A stretch of 6,788 nt of DNA from Planctomycetales bacterium (GCA_030592655.1 JAUVIQ010000170.1:1-6788); one strand, 5' to 3'; positions 1 to 5,572 are shown, numbered from the stretch's first letter. The notes: a model not told the origin generated them from the sequence alone. Translations and numbers: made by a program.

Positions 1-64
1 CGAGAAATTCAACATAATGCCGGTTTCAACAGTAGATGAAGACCTCAAGGCGATGCTGGGCTAG
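1..64 (+). CDS. hcp: C-terminal end of probable hybrid-cluster protein (hydroxylamine reductase/prismane), 5' end outside window
   Basis: Only the last 20 codons are present, read from base 2 to the TAG at 62-64. The tail reads EKFNIMPVSTVDEDLKAML plus a final Gly. That resembles the usual end of Hcp proteins (a KFNI-P-(S/T)T-x-(D/E)EDLKA-(I/M)LG pattern, recalled from memory). Hcp carries a 4Fe-2O-2S hybrid cluster and acts in the cytoplasm against NO or hydroxylamine. The gap to the peroxiredoxin start is 44 bases with no hairpin terminator, so it probably heads or belongs to the same operon, and an NO-protective enzyme fits the neighbours. No cluster ligand lies in the visible part, so the call rests on tail similarity and context alone. 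Confidence 0.55.
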   Translation, partial: EKFNIMPVSTVDEDLKAMLG

Positions 65-108
65 GAAAAAAACGAATAACAAGCCGACGATTTTTAAGGA
101 GCAATACA

Positions 109-801
109 ATGTGTGAAAAGCAGGGACGAATGCCGCTGATTGGTGAAAAGGCTCCGTCGTTTGAGGCTGAAAGCACCCAGGGACCGGTGAAATTCCCGGC
201 CGATTTCAAGGGTAAGTGGGTGATTTTTTTCTCTCATCCAGCCGATTTTACCCCGGTGTGTACGACGGAGTTTATGACGTTCGCGTCGATGCAGGATGAG
301 TTTATGGCACTCAATGCCGAACTTCTGGGTCTGTCCATCGACGGCACGTACAGTCATATCGCGTGGCTGCGGACCATCAAGGAAAAAATCGAATACAAGG
401 GGATGAAGAACGTTGAGGTGAATTTCCCCGTCATCAGCGACCTGACGATGGAAGTGGCCAACAAGTTCGGTATGATTCAGCCGGGCGAAAGCAACACACA
501 AGCGGTGCGGGCGGTCTTCATTATCGACCCGAAGGCCACCATCCGGGCAGTTCTTTACTATCCGCTGAGCAACGGCCGGAATATGCAGGAAATCAAACGC
601 CTGCTGATAGCGATGCAGCATTCCGACGAGCACGGAATCGCCACGCCCGCCAACTGGCAGATTGGTGATGACGTGATTATCCCGCCTCCGGGATCGTGCG
701 GAGCGGCTAAAGAGCGCGTCGAATCGGCCGGCGACGACGTGCAATGCCTGGATTGGTTCCTGTGCCTGAAAAAATGCCCACATAAAGAAAAAGGAGTATG
801 A
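109..801 (+). CDS. Peroxiredoxin, Prx6/archaeal 2-Cys type (thiol peroxidase)
   Basis: A 230-residue cytoplasmic peroxidase that reduces H2O2 and organic hydroperoxides through a peroxidatic cysteine. The active-site signature HPADFTPVCTTE lies at about residues 43-54, with Pro44, Thr48 and Cys51 forming the PxxxTxxC motif. The supporting arginine is Arg134 (TQAVRAVFIID). The domain is long, with the C-terminal extension typical of the Prx6 branch. Its tail ends in DWFLCLKKC, and Cys213 and Cys219 have the same six-residue separation as the resolving cysteines of archaeal Prx (Aeropyrum type). Cys197 and Cys223 are additional. The start at 109 has AAGGAG at 96-101, seven bases upstream; the next in-frame ATG (130) lacks this. 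The stop sits two bases before the desulfoferrodoxin start, implying translational coupling. Its role would be to remove the peroxide made by the superoxide reductase next door. The reductant is not evident from sequence; rubredoxin or thioredoxin are candidates. Confidence 0.93.
   Translation: MCEKQGRMPLIGEKAPSFEAESTQGPVKFPADFKGKWVIFFSHPADFTPVCTTEFMTFASMQDEFMALNAELLGLSIDGTYSHIAWLRTIKEKIEYKGMKNVEVNFPVISDLTMEVANKFGMIQPGESNTQAVRAVFIIDPKATIRAVLYYPLSNGRNMQEIKRLLIAMQHSDEHGIATPANWQIGDDVIIPPPGSCGAAKERVESAGDDVQCLDWFLCLKKCPHKEKGV
791..796 (+). promoter_or_regulatory. Ribosome binding site that sets the desulfoferrodoxin start
   Basis: AAGGAG lies inside the last codons of the peroxiredoxin gene. It is seven bases before the ATG at 804 but only one base before the ATG at 798. 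This spacing makes 804 the real start. Confidence 0.8.
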
Positions 802-803
802 CC

Positions 804-1181
804 ATGACTGAAAAACTACAGATTTACAAGTGCGAGATTTGCGGCAACATTGTCGAGGTTATATACACAGGGGCGGGGGAACTCGTCTGCTGTGGCCAGC
901 CCATGACGCTTCAGGAAGAAAAGACCGAAGACGCCGCCACCGAAAAGCACGTACCGTGGATTCAGAAGACCGAAGACGGTATAAAGGTAACTGTAGGACA
1001 GGCGGCTTTGCACCCGATGGAAGAAAAGCATTACATCGAGTGGATTGAGGTCGTGGTTGACGGGAAGGCTTACCGTCAGTTCCTCGCTCCCGGCGATGCG
1101 CCCGAAGCGACCTTTGCCGTTACCGGCGATAACGTTACCGCCCGCGAGTATTGCAACGTTCATGGTCTGTGGAAAGGATAG
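804..1181 (+). CDS. dfx: Desulfoferrodoxin (superoxide reductase, two-centre type)
   Basis: A 125-residue cytoplasmic non-haem iron protein that reduces superoxide to H2O2 without releasing O2. The N-terminal desulforedoxin domain has Cys10 and Cys13 (YKCEICGN) and the paired Cys29-Cys30 (LVCCGQPM), the four ligands of FeS4 centre I. The C-terminal domain has the catalytic His4Cys centre II: His49 (EKHVP), His70 and His76 (HPMEEKHYIEW), Cys117 and His120 (EYCNVHGLW). Glu47 and Lys48, the active-site pair known in Desulfoarculus-type enzymes, are present at exactly those numbers, which supports the start at 804 rather than the longer ORF from 798. All ligands are intact and the length is normal for the family. 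The diiron protein gene follows after five bases. Electrons normally come from rubredoxin, and a rubredoxin domain is encoded at 4180-4341. Confidence 0.96.
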   Translation: MTEKLQIYKCEICGNIVEVIYTGAGELVCCGQPMTLQEEKTEDAATEKHVPWIQKTEDGIKVTVGQAALHPMEEKHYIEWIEVVVDGKAYRQFLAPGDAPEATFAVTGDNVTAREYCNVHGLWKG

Positions 1182-1186
1182 CGACA

Positions 1187-1669
1187 ATGATCACATTCAG
1201 CGCAAACGAGATTTTCGAAATTGCCGAACAGATCGAGCGCAACGGCGCGAAGTTTTACCGCAAGGCCGCCGAATCGGCTGAAGGCGACAATCGCGACCTC
1301 CTGCTGCGACTGGCCGAGATGGAAGACAACCACATAAAGGCCTTTGAAGCCATGCGGGATGAGTACGCCAGGGCGGACAAGAAATCCGACGTCGTTGACG
1401 CGGACGACGAAGCGACGCTTTACCTCCGGGCTGCCGCCGACGGGAAAGTATTCGCCTCCGATCCGTCCAAAGACCTTTCAGGCAGCGAGTCTATCAAAGA
1501 GATATTGACAATAGCCGTCGCCCTGGAGAAAGACGCCGTCATTTTCTATCAGAATATGAGAGGCGCCGCATCAAAGGTAATCAGGGTCGAAAGTCTCGAC
1601 GCGATTATCAAAGAGGAAATCGGGCATATCCTCGACCTGATCGGGCAACTCAAGGACGTCGGAAATTAA
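1187..1669 (+). CDS. Ferritin-like diiron protein, rubrerythrin family without rubredoxin domain (copy 1)
   Basis: A 160-residue protein of the COG1633 rubrerythrin/ferritin-like type. It is a four-helix bundle expected to bind two irons and act in peroxide scavenging. Likely ligands are Glu17 (QIERNGAKFY), Glu46 and His49 (EMEDNH, the ExxH of helix 2), Glu114 (LEKDAVIFY) and Glu144-His147 (EEIGH). The CxxC pairs of the C-terminal rubredoxin domain found in classical rubrerythrin are missing, so an external electron donor is needed. The start at 1187 is preferred over 1151 because AAAGGA at 1173-1178 lies eight bases upstream, and because the second copy begins with the same residues MITFSA. 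It is five bases downstream of the desulfoferrodoxin stop, in the same operon. Peroxidase activity is inferred from family membership; an iron-storage or repair role is possible. Confidence 0.85.
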   Translation: MITFSANEIFEIAEQIERNGAKFYRKAAESAEGDNRDLLLRLAEMEDNHIKAFEAMRDEYARADKKSDVVDADDEATLYLRAAADGKVFASDPSKDLSGSESIKEILTIAVALEKDAVIFYQNMRGAASKVIRVESLDAIIKEEIGHILDLIGQLKDVGN

Positions 1670-1756
1670 GACAGGGGTTCCGGCGCAGAAGTTTATGACG
1701 GGTCGGGAACTCGGGCAACGGGTGTTCACACCACTCTCAACTGAAGGAGATGTGTA
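1670..1756 (+). other. 87-base spacer between the two diiron genes
   Basis: The genes upstream are separated by 2-5 bases, so this gap stands out. It contains a small inverted repeat, GGTG-TTCA-CACC, close to base 1730, and the ribosome binding site AAGGAG at 1744-1749, seven bases before the ATG at 1757. There is no T-rich terminator, so transcription is probably continuous. Confidence 0.5.
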
Positions 1757-2233
1757 ATGATTACATTCAGCGCAGACGAGATTTTCGAAATTGCCGAGCA
1801 GATCGAGCGCAACGGCGCGAAGTTTTACCGCAAGGCCGCCGAATCTACTGAAGGCGACAATCGCGACCTCCTGCTGCGACTTGCAAAGATGGAAGACGAT
1901 CACGAAAAAATCTTCGCCACAATGCGCGCCGAGTTCGCCAAGGCCGGCGGGAAACCGGATATATTCAAGCCGGACAAGCAGGCTACGCTTTACCTCCAAG
2001 CCGTCGCCGACGGGAAAATCTTCGGTTCCGACCCGTCCGAAAACCTCACGGGCGAGGAGTCCATAAAAGACATACTGACAGTAGCCATCGGTCTGGAAAA
2101 AGATTCCATTATCTTCTACCAGAGCATGAAGGGCGGCATGTCAAAGGTCGTCGGCGCCATGGGGCTCGAAGGGGTTATCCAGGAAGAAATCGGGCATATT
2201 CTTGATTTGAACCAACAGATGAAAGCACTTTAA
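1757..2233 (+). CDS. Ferritin-like diiron protein, rubrerythrin family without rubredoxin domain (copy 2)
   Basis: A 158-residue paralogue of the gene just upstream. Metal ligands fall at the same places: Glu17, Glu46 and His49 (KMEDDH), Glu114 (LEKDSIIFY), Glu144 and His147 (EEIGH). By direct comparison, 45 of the first 49 residues match copy 1, but only 61 of the following 109. The DNA of the first 147 bases differs at just 10 positions, and several long runs match even at silent sites. No rubredoxin domain is present. The divergent C-terminal halves suggest the pair may differ in partner or substrate, or form a hetero-oligomer. The gene is followed by a terminator-like hairpin and a T run, marking the end of the first transcription unit. 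The peroxidase role is inferred from the family. Confidence 0.85.
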   Translation: MITFSADEIFEIAEQIERNGAKFYRKAAESTEGDNRDLLLRLAKMEDDHEKIFATMRAEFAKAGGKPDIFKPDKQATLYLQAVADGKIFGSDPSENLTGEESIKDILTVAIGLEKDSIIFYQSMKGGMSKVVGAMGLEGVIQEEIGHILDLNQQMKAL

Positions 2234-2242
2234 GTCGTAGGC

Positions 2243-2288
2243 TGGGCCGGTAGGTCGAAGATGCGCCGTGGCGTGCCCACCTTTTTTT
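2243..2288 (+). terminator. Rho-independent terminator after the peroxiredoxin/dfx/diiron operon
   Basis: TGGGC at 2243-2247 pairs with GCCCA at 2275-2279. A competing inner stem, GTGG (2268-2271) with CCAC (2277-2280), has a CGTGC loop. Seven T follow at 2282-2288, ten bases beyond the second diiron gene's stop at the nearest edge. The stem is not long, but the T run and position make termination likely. Confidence 0.65.
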
Positions 2289-2343
2289 GAATTTCGTCAT
2301 TCAAAATTCTTTGTTCCACGTAGTGGTACGTAGTATCGCTACG
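2289..2343 (+). repeat. Three consecutive short inverted repeats in the fprA leader
   Basis: GAATTT (2289-2294) faces AAATTC (2304-2309). CCAC-GTA-GTGG is at 2316-2326. CGTAG (2329-2333) and CTACG (2339-2343) flank TATCG. Each could form a small hairpin or serve as a protein binding site. No convincing -35/-10 pair was found, although a promoter is expected here if the upstream terminator works. Confidence 0.45.
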
Positions 2344-2402
2344 CGGTGCTATGCACAATATTCAATATTTTCTTTACCACGATAAAGGCGAGCCGGATGT
2401 TT

Positions 2403-2406
2403 GGAG
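2403..2406 (+). promoter_or_regulatory. Ribosome binding site that sets the flavodiiron start
   Basis: GGAG lies seven bases before the ATG at 2414. The earlier in-frame ATG at 2351 has no purine-rich sequence at the right distance, and the 21 residues it would add do not resemble the family's N-terminus. Confidence 0.7.
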
Positions 2407-2413
2407 TAAGATA

Positions 2414-3613
2414 ATGAAAGAAACCTTCAAAGCGGTCAAGGTAACCGATAACGTCTGGTGGGTCGGTGCTATCGACTGGGCCGTCCGCGATTTCCACGGA
2501 TACTCGACCGGGCGAGGCACAACATACAACGCCTACCTCGTCATGGCCGATAAGATTACGCTCATCGATACGGTAAAAGCGCCGTTCAAGAACGAGTTGC
2601 TCGCGCGAATCGCATCTGTCGTCGAACCGGGAAAAATAGACTATATCATCTCCAACCACGCCGAGATGGATCACACCGGCTGTCTGCCGGGCGTGATAGA
2701 GGCCGTCAAGCCCGAAAAGGTCTTCGCCTCGGCGATGGGAGCAAAAGCCCTGGCTGAACATTTTGGTGTGGACTTGCAAATAACGACGGTCAAGGACGGC
2801 GAAAAACTATCGCTGGGAAATCTGAACGTCTCCTTCGTCGAAACGCGGATGTGCCACTGGCCCGACAGCATGGTTACGTACCTGCACGAGGACGAATTGC
2901 TCTTCAGCCAGGACGCATTCGGGATGCACCTCGCATCGTACGAACGCTTCGCCGACGAGATCGACGAGACGGTCCTTGATGTCGAGGCTGCGAAGTATTA
3001 CGCCAATATCCTGCTGCCACTTTCGACTTTTGTCGCCAAAACGCTCGATAAAGCCGTCGGCCTGGGCGTACCGTTCAGTATCATCGCGCCGGACCACGGA
3101 CCTATCTGGCGGGCCGAGCCCGGCAGGATAATCGAGTCATACGCCCGCTGGGCAGGGCAGGAGCGGACAAACAAGGCCATCGTCGTGTACGATACGATGT
3201 GGGGAAGCACTGCAATGATGGCCAGGGCAATCGGCGAGGGTCTGGCTGACGGCGGGGCGTCCGTTAAATTGATGCCGATGGGTTCGAGCCACCGAAGCGA
3301 CGTAGCCACAGAAATCCTCGACGCCGGTGCGATGCTCGTCGGGTCGCCGACAATAAACAATACGCTCTTTCCAACGCTGGCCGACGTGCTGACTTATCTC
3401 AAGGGTCTCAAGCCCAAGGGATTAGTCGGTGCGGCGTTCGGTTCCTTCGGATGGAGCGGCGAAGCCGTCAAAGACATCACCGCCTACCTGAATGACATGG
3501 AAGTGGAACTCGTCGGCGAACCTGTGAAGGTCAAATACGTCCCCGACGCCGCAACACTTGCCGAGTGCCGCCAGTTGGGTAAGATGGTGGCTAAGAGACT
3601 TGGAGATATGTGA
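2414..3613 (+). CDS. fprA: Flavodiiron protein, FprA type (O2/NO reductase)
   Basis: A 399-residue soluble enzyme that reduces O2 to water and/or NO to N2O with electrons from a reduced rubredoxin. Residues 1 to about 250 form the beta-lactamase-like diiron domain. All seven ligands are visible: His82, Glu84, Asp86 and His87 (SNHAEMDHTG), His148 (MCHWPDSM), Asp167 (FSQDAFG) and His228 (PDHGPIW). Residues about 254-399 form a flavodoxin domain, with the FMN phosphate loop at YDTMWGST (259-266), then SPTINNTLFP (311-320) and GSFGWSGEA (343-351) around the isoalloxazine ring. There is no C-terminal rubredoxin fusion, unlike the E. coli NorV class; the partner rubredoxin is in the next gene, whose ATG overlaps this stop. 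The length and order match acetogen and methanogen FprA. The sequence cannot separate NO from O2 preference. Confidence 0.96.
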   Translation: MKETFKAVKVTDNVWWVGAIDWAVRDFHGYSTGRGTTYNAYLVMADKITLIDTVKAPFKNELLARIASVVEPGKIDYIISNHAEMDHTGCLPGVIEAVKPEKVFASAMGAKALAEHFGVDLQITTVKDGEKLSLGNLNVSFVETRMCHWPDSMVTYLHEDELLFSQDAFGMHLASYERFADEIDETVLDVEAAKYYANILLPLSTFVAKTLDKAVGLGVPFSIIAPDHGPIWRAEPGRIIESYARWAGQERTNKAIVVYDTMWGSTAMMARAIGEGLADGGASVKLMPMGSSHRSDVATEILDAGAMLVGSPTINNTLFPTLADVLTYLKGLKPKGLVGAAFGSFGWSGEAVKDITAYLNDMEVELVGEPVKVKYVPDAATLAECRQLGKMVAKRLGDM

Positions 3614-4341
3614 TGACTGACAGCAACCTTTTAAAAAACCCCGAATCGCTGTTCACCCTTGGCTATGGGCTTTACATCGTTACTTCGCGTAAGGATGATC
3701 GCCTCAACGGCCAAATATCCAACGCCATCATGCAGGTAACCGACACGCCGCCGCGCCTGGCCGCCGCCGTCAACAAAGATGCACTGACGCATGAGTTTAT
3801 CACTCACAGCGGCGTTTTTACCGTTAACGTATTGTCCGAATCGGCTCCGATAAATCTTATCAGGCTCTTTGGCTTTCAATCCGGAACCGACAAGGATAAA
3901 TTCTCGCAGGTCCCATTCGAGATTGGCCTTACCGGCTGTCCGATTGTTACAGACCACGTTGTTGCCTGTATGGAGGCGCGGGTTGAAACGACGCTGGATT
4001 GCGGTACGCACACGGTTTTCATCGGTCAGGTTGAAGCCGCCCGAATTATCGGAGCCGGTAAGCCCATGACCTACGCCTACTATAGAGAGGTTCTTCAGGG
4101 TAAAACCCCTCCAACGGCGCCGACCTACAGGGCTTCGGCGGCTGTAACGTCGTCGAAGAAAATAAAGGAGACTTCAGAGATGGGAAAATACGTTTGCGAC
4201 GTTTGCGGATACATATATGACCCTGCCGTCGGTGATCCGGAAAACGGTGTCGAGCCGGGCACAACCTTCGAAGACCTGCCGAATGACTGGGTATGTCCTG
4301 AATGCGGCGTAGGCAAGGATGAGTTCTCGCCCGTGGAATAG
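3613..4341 (+). CDS. hrb: Flavin reductase-rubredoxin fusion (high-molecular-weight rubredoxin, Hrb type)
   Basis: A 242-residue fusion. Residues 1 to about 165 form an FMN-binding flavin reductase-like split-barrel domain (GYGLYIVTS, NGQISNAIMQVT, GVFTVNVLSE). Residues about 166-189 form a Ser/Lys-rich linker, and residues 190-242 a complete rubredoxin with Cys195 and Cys198 (YVCDVCGY) and Cys228 and Cys231 (WVCPECGVG). In Moorella the Hrb protein passes electrons from NAD(P)H through FMN to the rubredoxin iron and on to FprA; the same role is inferred here from adjacency. The start at 3613 overlaps the fprA stop (TGATG) and has GGAG at 3602-3605, seven bases upstream. A GTG at 3610 would add one residue with poor spacing. 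The rubredoxin part also has its own start signals (see 4180-4341). No terminator follows before the convergent gene at 4411. Confidence 0.93.
   Translation: MTDSNLLKNPESLFTLGYGLYIVTSRKDDRLNGQISNAIMQVTDTPPRLAAAVNKDALTHEFITHSGVFTVNVLSESAPINLIRLFGFQSGTDKDKFSQVPFEIGLTGCPIVTDHVVACMEARVETTLDCGTHTVFIGQVEAARIIGAGKPMTYAYYREVLQGKTPPTAPTYRASAAVTSSKKIKETSEMGKYVCDVCGYIYDPAVGDPENGVEPGTTFEDLPNDWVCPECGVGKDEFSPVE
4164..4170 (+). promoter_or_regulatory. Internal ribosome binding site at the flavin reductase/rubredoxin junction
   Basis: AAAGGAG sits within the linker codons of the fusion gene, nine bases before an in-frame ATG at 4180. It is as strong as the ribosome binding sites of the genuine starts in this window. 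Confidence 0.55.
4180..4341 (+). CDS. Possible internally initiated stand-alone rubredoxin (nested in hrb)
   Basis: Starting at the internal ATG, the frame gives a 53-residue protein beginning MGKYVCDVCGYIYDP. It contains both CxxC knuckles and ends DEFSPVE, which is the usual length and start of free rubredoxin. Either the ribosome makes two products (fusion and free rubredoxin) from one gene, or the signal is a relic of the separate rubredoxin gene from before fusion. Free rubredoxin would be useful here, because desulfoferrodoxin, the two rubredoxin-less diiron proteins and FprA all need such a donor. Expression is inferred only from the ribosome binding site and ATG. Confidence 0.45.
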   Translation: MGKYVCDVCGYIYDPAVGDPENGVEPGTTFEDLPNDWVCPECGVGKDEFSPVE

Positions 4342-4410
4342 ACTTACCGGGCAGGCAAGGAGAGTTGAAAAAGCGTTGGGCGGGTTGAACATCATCGGCT
4401 GGTGATCGGG

Positions 4411-4884
4411 TTATCCGTCCATATCGGGGAACTCGATGTCGAGGTCCTCACCCATTCCAAACTTTTGCTTCAACAGGCTCTTCACAGCGGCGAGCTGGTA
4501 GGAGAGGATGTCCCGTGTGGAAAGCATTCCCACGAGCAGACCGTCTTCGATGATCGGGAGGTGGCGTATATTGTGTTTCGCCATAATCCTCTGGGCTTTG
4601 GGGATCGGGGTCTGCGGGCCGATTGAGACGATGCCGTTTGTCATTATTTCTTTGGCGAGCACGACGGCAGGGTCTTTGGCTTCGGCAAGCACCTTGTTGA
4701 GCAGGTCCCGCTCGGTAATCATCCCGACAACCACGCCGAGTTCGTCCATAACAACGAGACTTCCGACGTTGTGGTATCGCAGTTTCTTGCTTGCCTGAAG
4801 CACGTTTGCATCGGCCTTGATGGAAAGAACGCCGTGCCCTTCCTTGATAATGGCTGTTATTGGCTTGGCGGTTGTAGGTAGCAT
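4411..4884 (-). CDS. Two-CBS-domain protein (nucleotide-sensing regulatory module)
   Basis: A 157-residue soluble protein made almost wholly of a tandem CBS (Bateman) module. CBS 1 covers about residues 12-68, with VGSLVVMDELGVVVGMITERD. CBS 2 covers about 78-132, with HNIRHLPIIEDGLLVGMLSTRD. The GMITERD and GMLSTRD ends are the usual nucleotide-phosphate contact region, so binding of AMP, ATP or a similar ligand is likely. No catalytic or DNA-binding domain is attached; the last 25 residues are a charged tail ending EFPDMDG. The start at 4884 is preferred because AGGGAG (4895-4900, read on the minus strand) is ten bases upstream. The longer frame opening at 4914 would need a TTG with no ribosome binding site. 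It converges with hrb (69-base gap) and lies 97 bases downstream of a small membrane protein gene on the same strand. The target is unknown. Confidence 0.85.
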   Translation of the reverse strand: MLPTTAKPITAIIKEGHGVLSIKADANVLQASKKLRYHNVGSLVVMDELGVVVGMITERDLLNKVLAEAKDPAVVLAKEIMTNGIVSIGPQTPIPKAQRIMAKHNIRHLPIIEDGLLVGMLSTRDILSYQLAAVKSLLKQKFGMGEDLDIEFPDMDG

Positions 4885-4981
4885 TGGCGGTATTCTCCCT
4901 GTATTTGCATTCAATAATTTATTTCTATTTGCTTCATTGGGCTTCCGACCAGTTCGGACAGAATTTCATTCCGACGAGCAG

Positions 4982-5203
4982 TTACTTGCCCCTCGTTCTT
5001 TGCCCGGATACGCGGACGGTTTGGTTGTCTTTGGCGCCGTCGTCGGCTGACAGCGCAGTCGCAGCCATTATCAGCAGAAGCGTAATGCAGATCATGGCGC
5101 AGATCGTCCTGATGATATTGCGCGAATCGTGCGCATCGTCCCCGGTAATTTGCGGATCGTTCAGGATCGAATCGGGTCTATGAAATCCGGTCTCCGGCTC
5201 CAT
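4982..5203 (-). CDS. Small single-pass membrane protein, unrecognised
   Basis: A predicted 73-residue protein of no family I recognise. Residues 1-29 are polar and acidic (MEPETGFHRPDSILNDPQIT). Residues about 30-52 are strongly hydrophobic (IRTICAMICITLLLIMAATA), and residues 53-73 form a short basic tail. The hydrophobic stretch could be a transmembrane helix or an internal signal anchor. The start is chosen on a near-perfect ribosome binding site, AAGGAGG at 5210-5216 (minus strand), six bases before the ATG; this is the main evidence that the gene is real. An upstream in-frame start at 5242 lacks such a site. It is in line with the CBS-domain gene, 97 bases away, so co-transcription is possible. 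Function unknown. Confidence 0.55.
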   Translation of the reverse strand: MEPETGFHRPDSILNDPQITGDDAHDSRNIIRTICAMICITLLLIMAATALSADDGAKDNQTVRVSGQRTRGK

Positions 5204-5209
5204 TTGACG

Positions 5210-5216
5210 CCTCCTT
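5210..5216 (-). promoter_or_regulatory. Strong ribosome binding site of the small membrane protein
   Basis: AAGGAGG on the minus strand, six bases before the ATG at 5203. It is the longest anti-16S match noticed in the window. Confidence 0.65.
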
Positions 5217-5436
5217 CCGCTTCGATACGCTGCCGGACCCACCTAATGTGAAGGAGAGCTGGGCCGCACAAAACGTACATAGCGGATTAAATATACCCCC
5301 GGACCCTTCATCCAGTATCGGCAGGCGGATACAGTGTCTTGAGTATCGTATGAAGTGTTAAACGGCAATTATTTAATGTGCTCGACGGCGAATTTCCGCA
5401 CAGTGAATTAGCGTAGAGGACAGGAAAAAATCATGC

Positions 5437-5465
5437 CTCGCTAAAGCCTGCCCCGTGGGGGCGAG
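5437..5465. other. GC-rich stem-loop in the intergenic region
   Basis: CTCGC (5437-5441) pairs with GCGAG (5461-5465). Nested inside, GCCCC (5450-5454) can pair with GGGGC (5458-5462), so the two stems compete partly for the same bases. No T run follows directly, so it is not a standard terminator. It may be a small structured RNA or chance. Confidence 0.3.
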
Positions 5466-5530
5466 CACGCCAACAGATTGGTTGACTGGTAAATCATCTC
5501 ATCAGTTTCAGGTTCTCTTTTTTCTGTTTT

Positions 5531-5572
5531 TCCCTATTCCCAAGTCCCTATTCCCAAGTCCCTAGTCCCAAG
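5531..5572. repeat. Tandem repeat, 3 x 14 bp, with C3 tracts every 7 bases
   Basis: Two identical units TCCCTATTCCCAAG (5531-5544, 5545-5558) are followed by TCCCTAGTCCCAAG (5559-5572), which differs at one base. Each unit is itself two 7-mers starting TCCC, so six CCC runs occur at exact 7-base spacing. The minus strand therefore has six GGG runs with 4-base spacers, a G-quadruplex-capable pattern. Confidence 0.9.

Noticed and set aside
94..783. 229-residue open frame on the minus strand opposite the peroxiredoxin
   Set aside because: The plus strand encodes an unmistakable peroxiredoxin with its own ribosome binding site. The antisense translation has no recognisable domain and is a shadow of codon bias.
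1571..1999. 142-residue minus-strand open frame across the two diiron genes
   Set aside because: It runs opposite two well-supported coding genes and their spacer and shows no family features.
2351..2413. N-terminal extension of the flavodiiron protein from the ATG at 2351
   Set aside because: There is no ribosome binding site and the added residues are unlike the family. The ATG at 2414 has GGAG seven bases upstream and gives the normal length.
3610..3612. GTG start for the flavin reductase-rubredoxin gene
   Set aside because: The ATG immediately after it has better spacing from GGAG (seven bases), and the only gain is one residue.
4368..4420. Terminator between the convergent hrb and CBS-protein genes
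   Set aside because: GGGCGG (4378-4383) and CCGTCC (4415-4420) can pair, and ATCATC-GGCT-GGTGAT forms a small stem. Read on the minus strand, each has a mismatch, and the five-T run is poorly placed relative to the inner stem. Too weak to call.
4885..4914. Longer start (TTG at 4914) for the CBS-domain protein
   Set aside because: It is a rare start codon with no ribosome binding site. The ATG at 4884 has AGGGAG ten bases upstream.
5531..5572. Short CRISPR-like array
   Set aside because: The 14-bp units abut directly with no spacers, and no cas genes are present. It is a simple tandem repeat.
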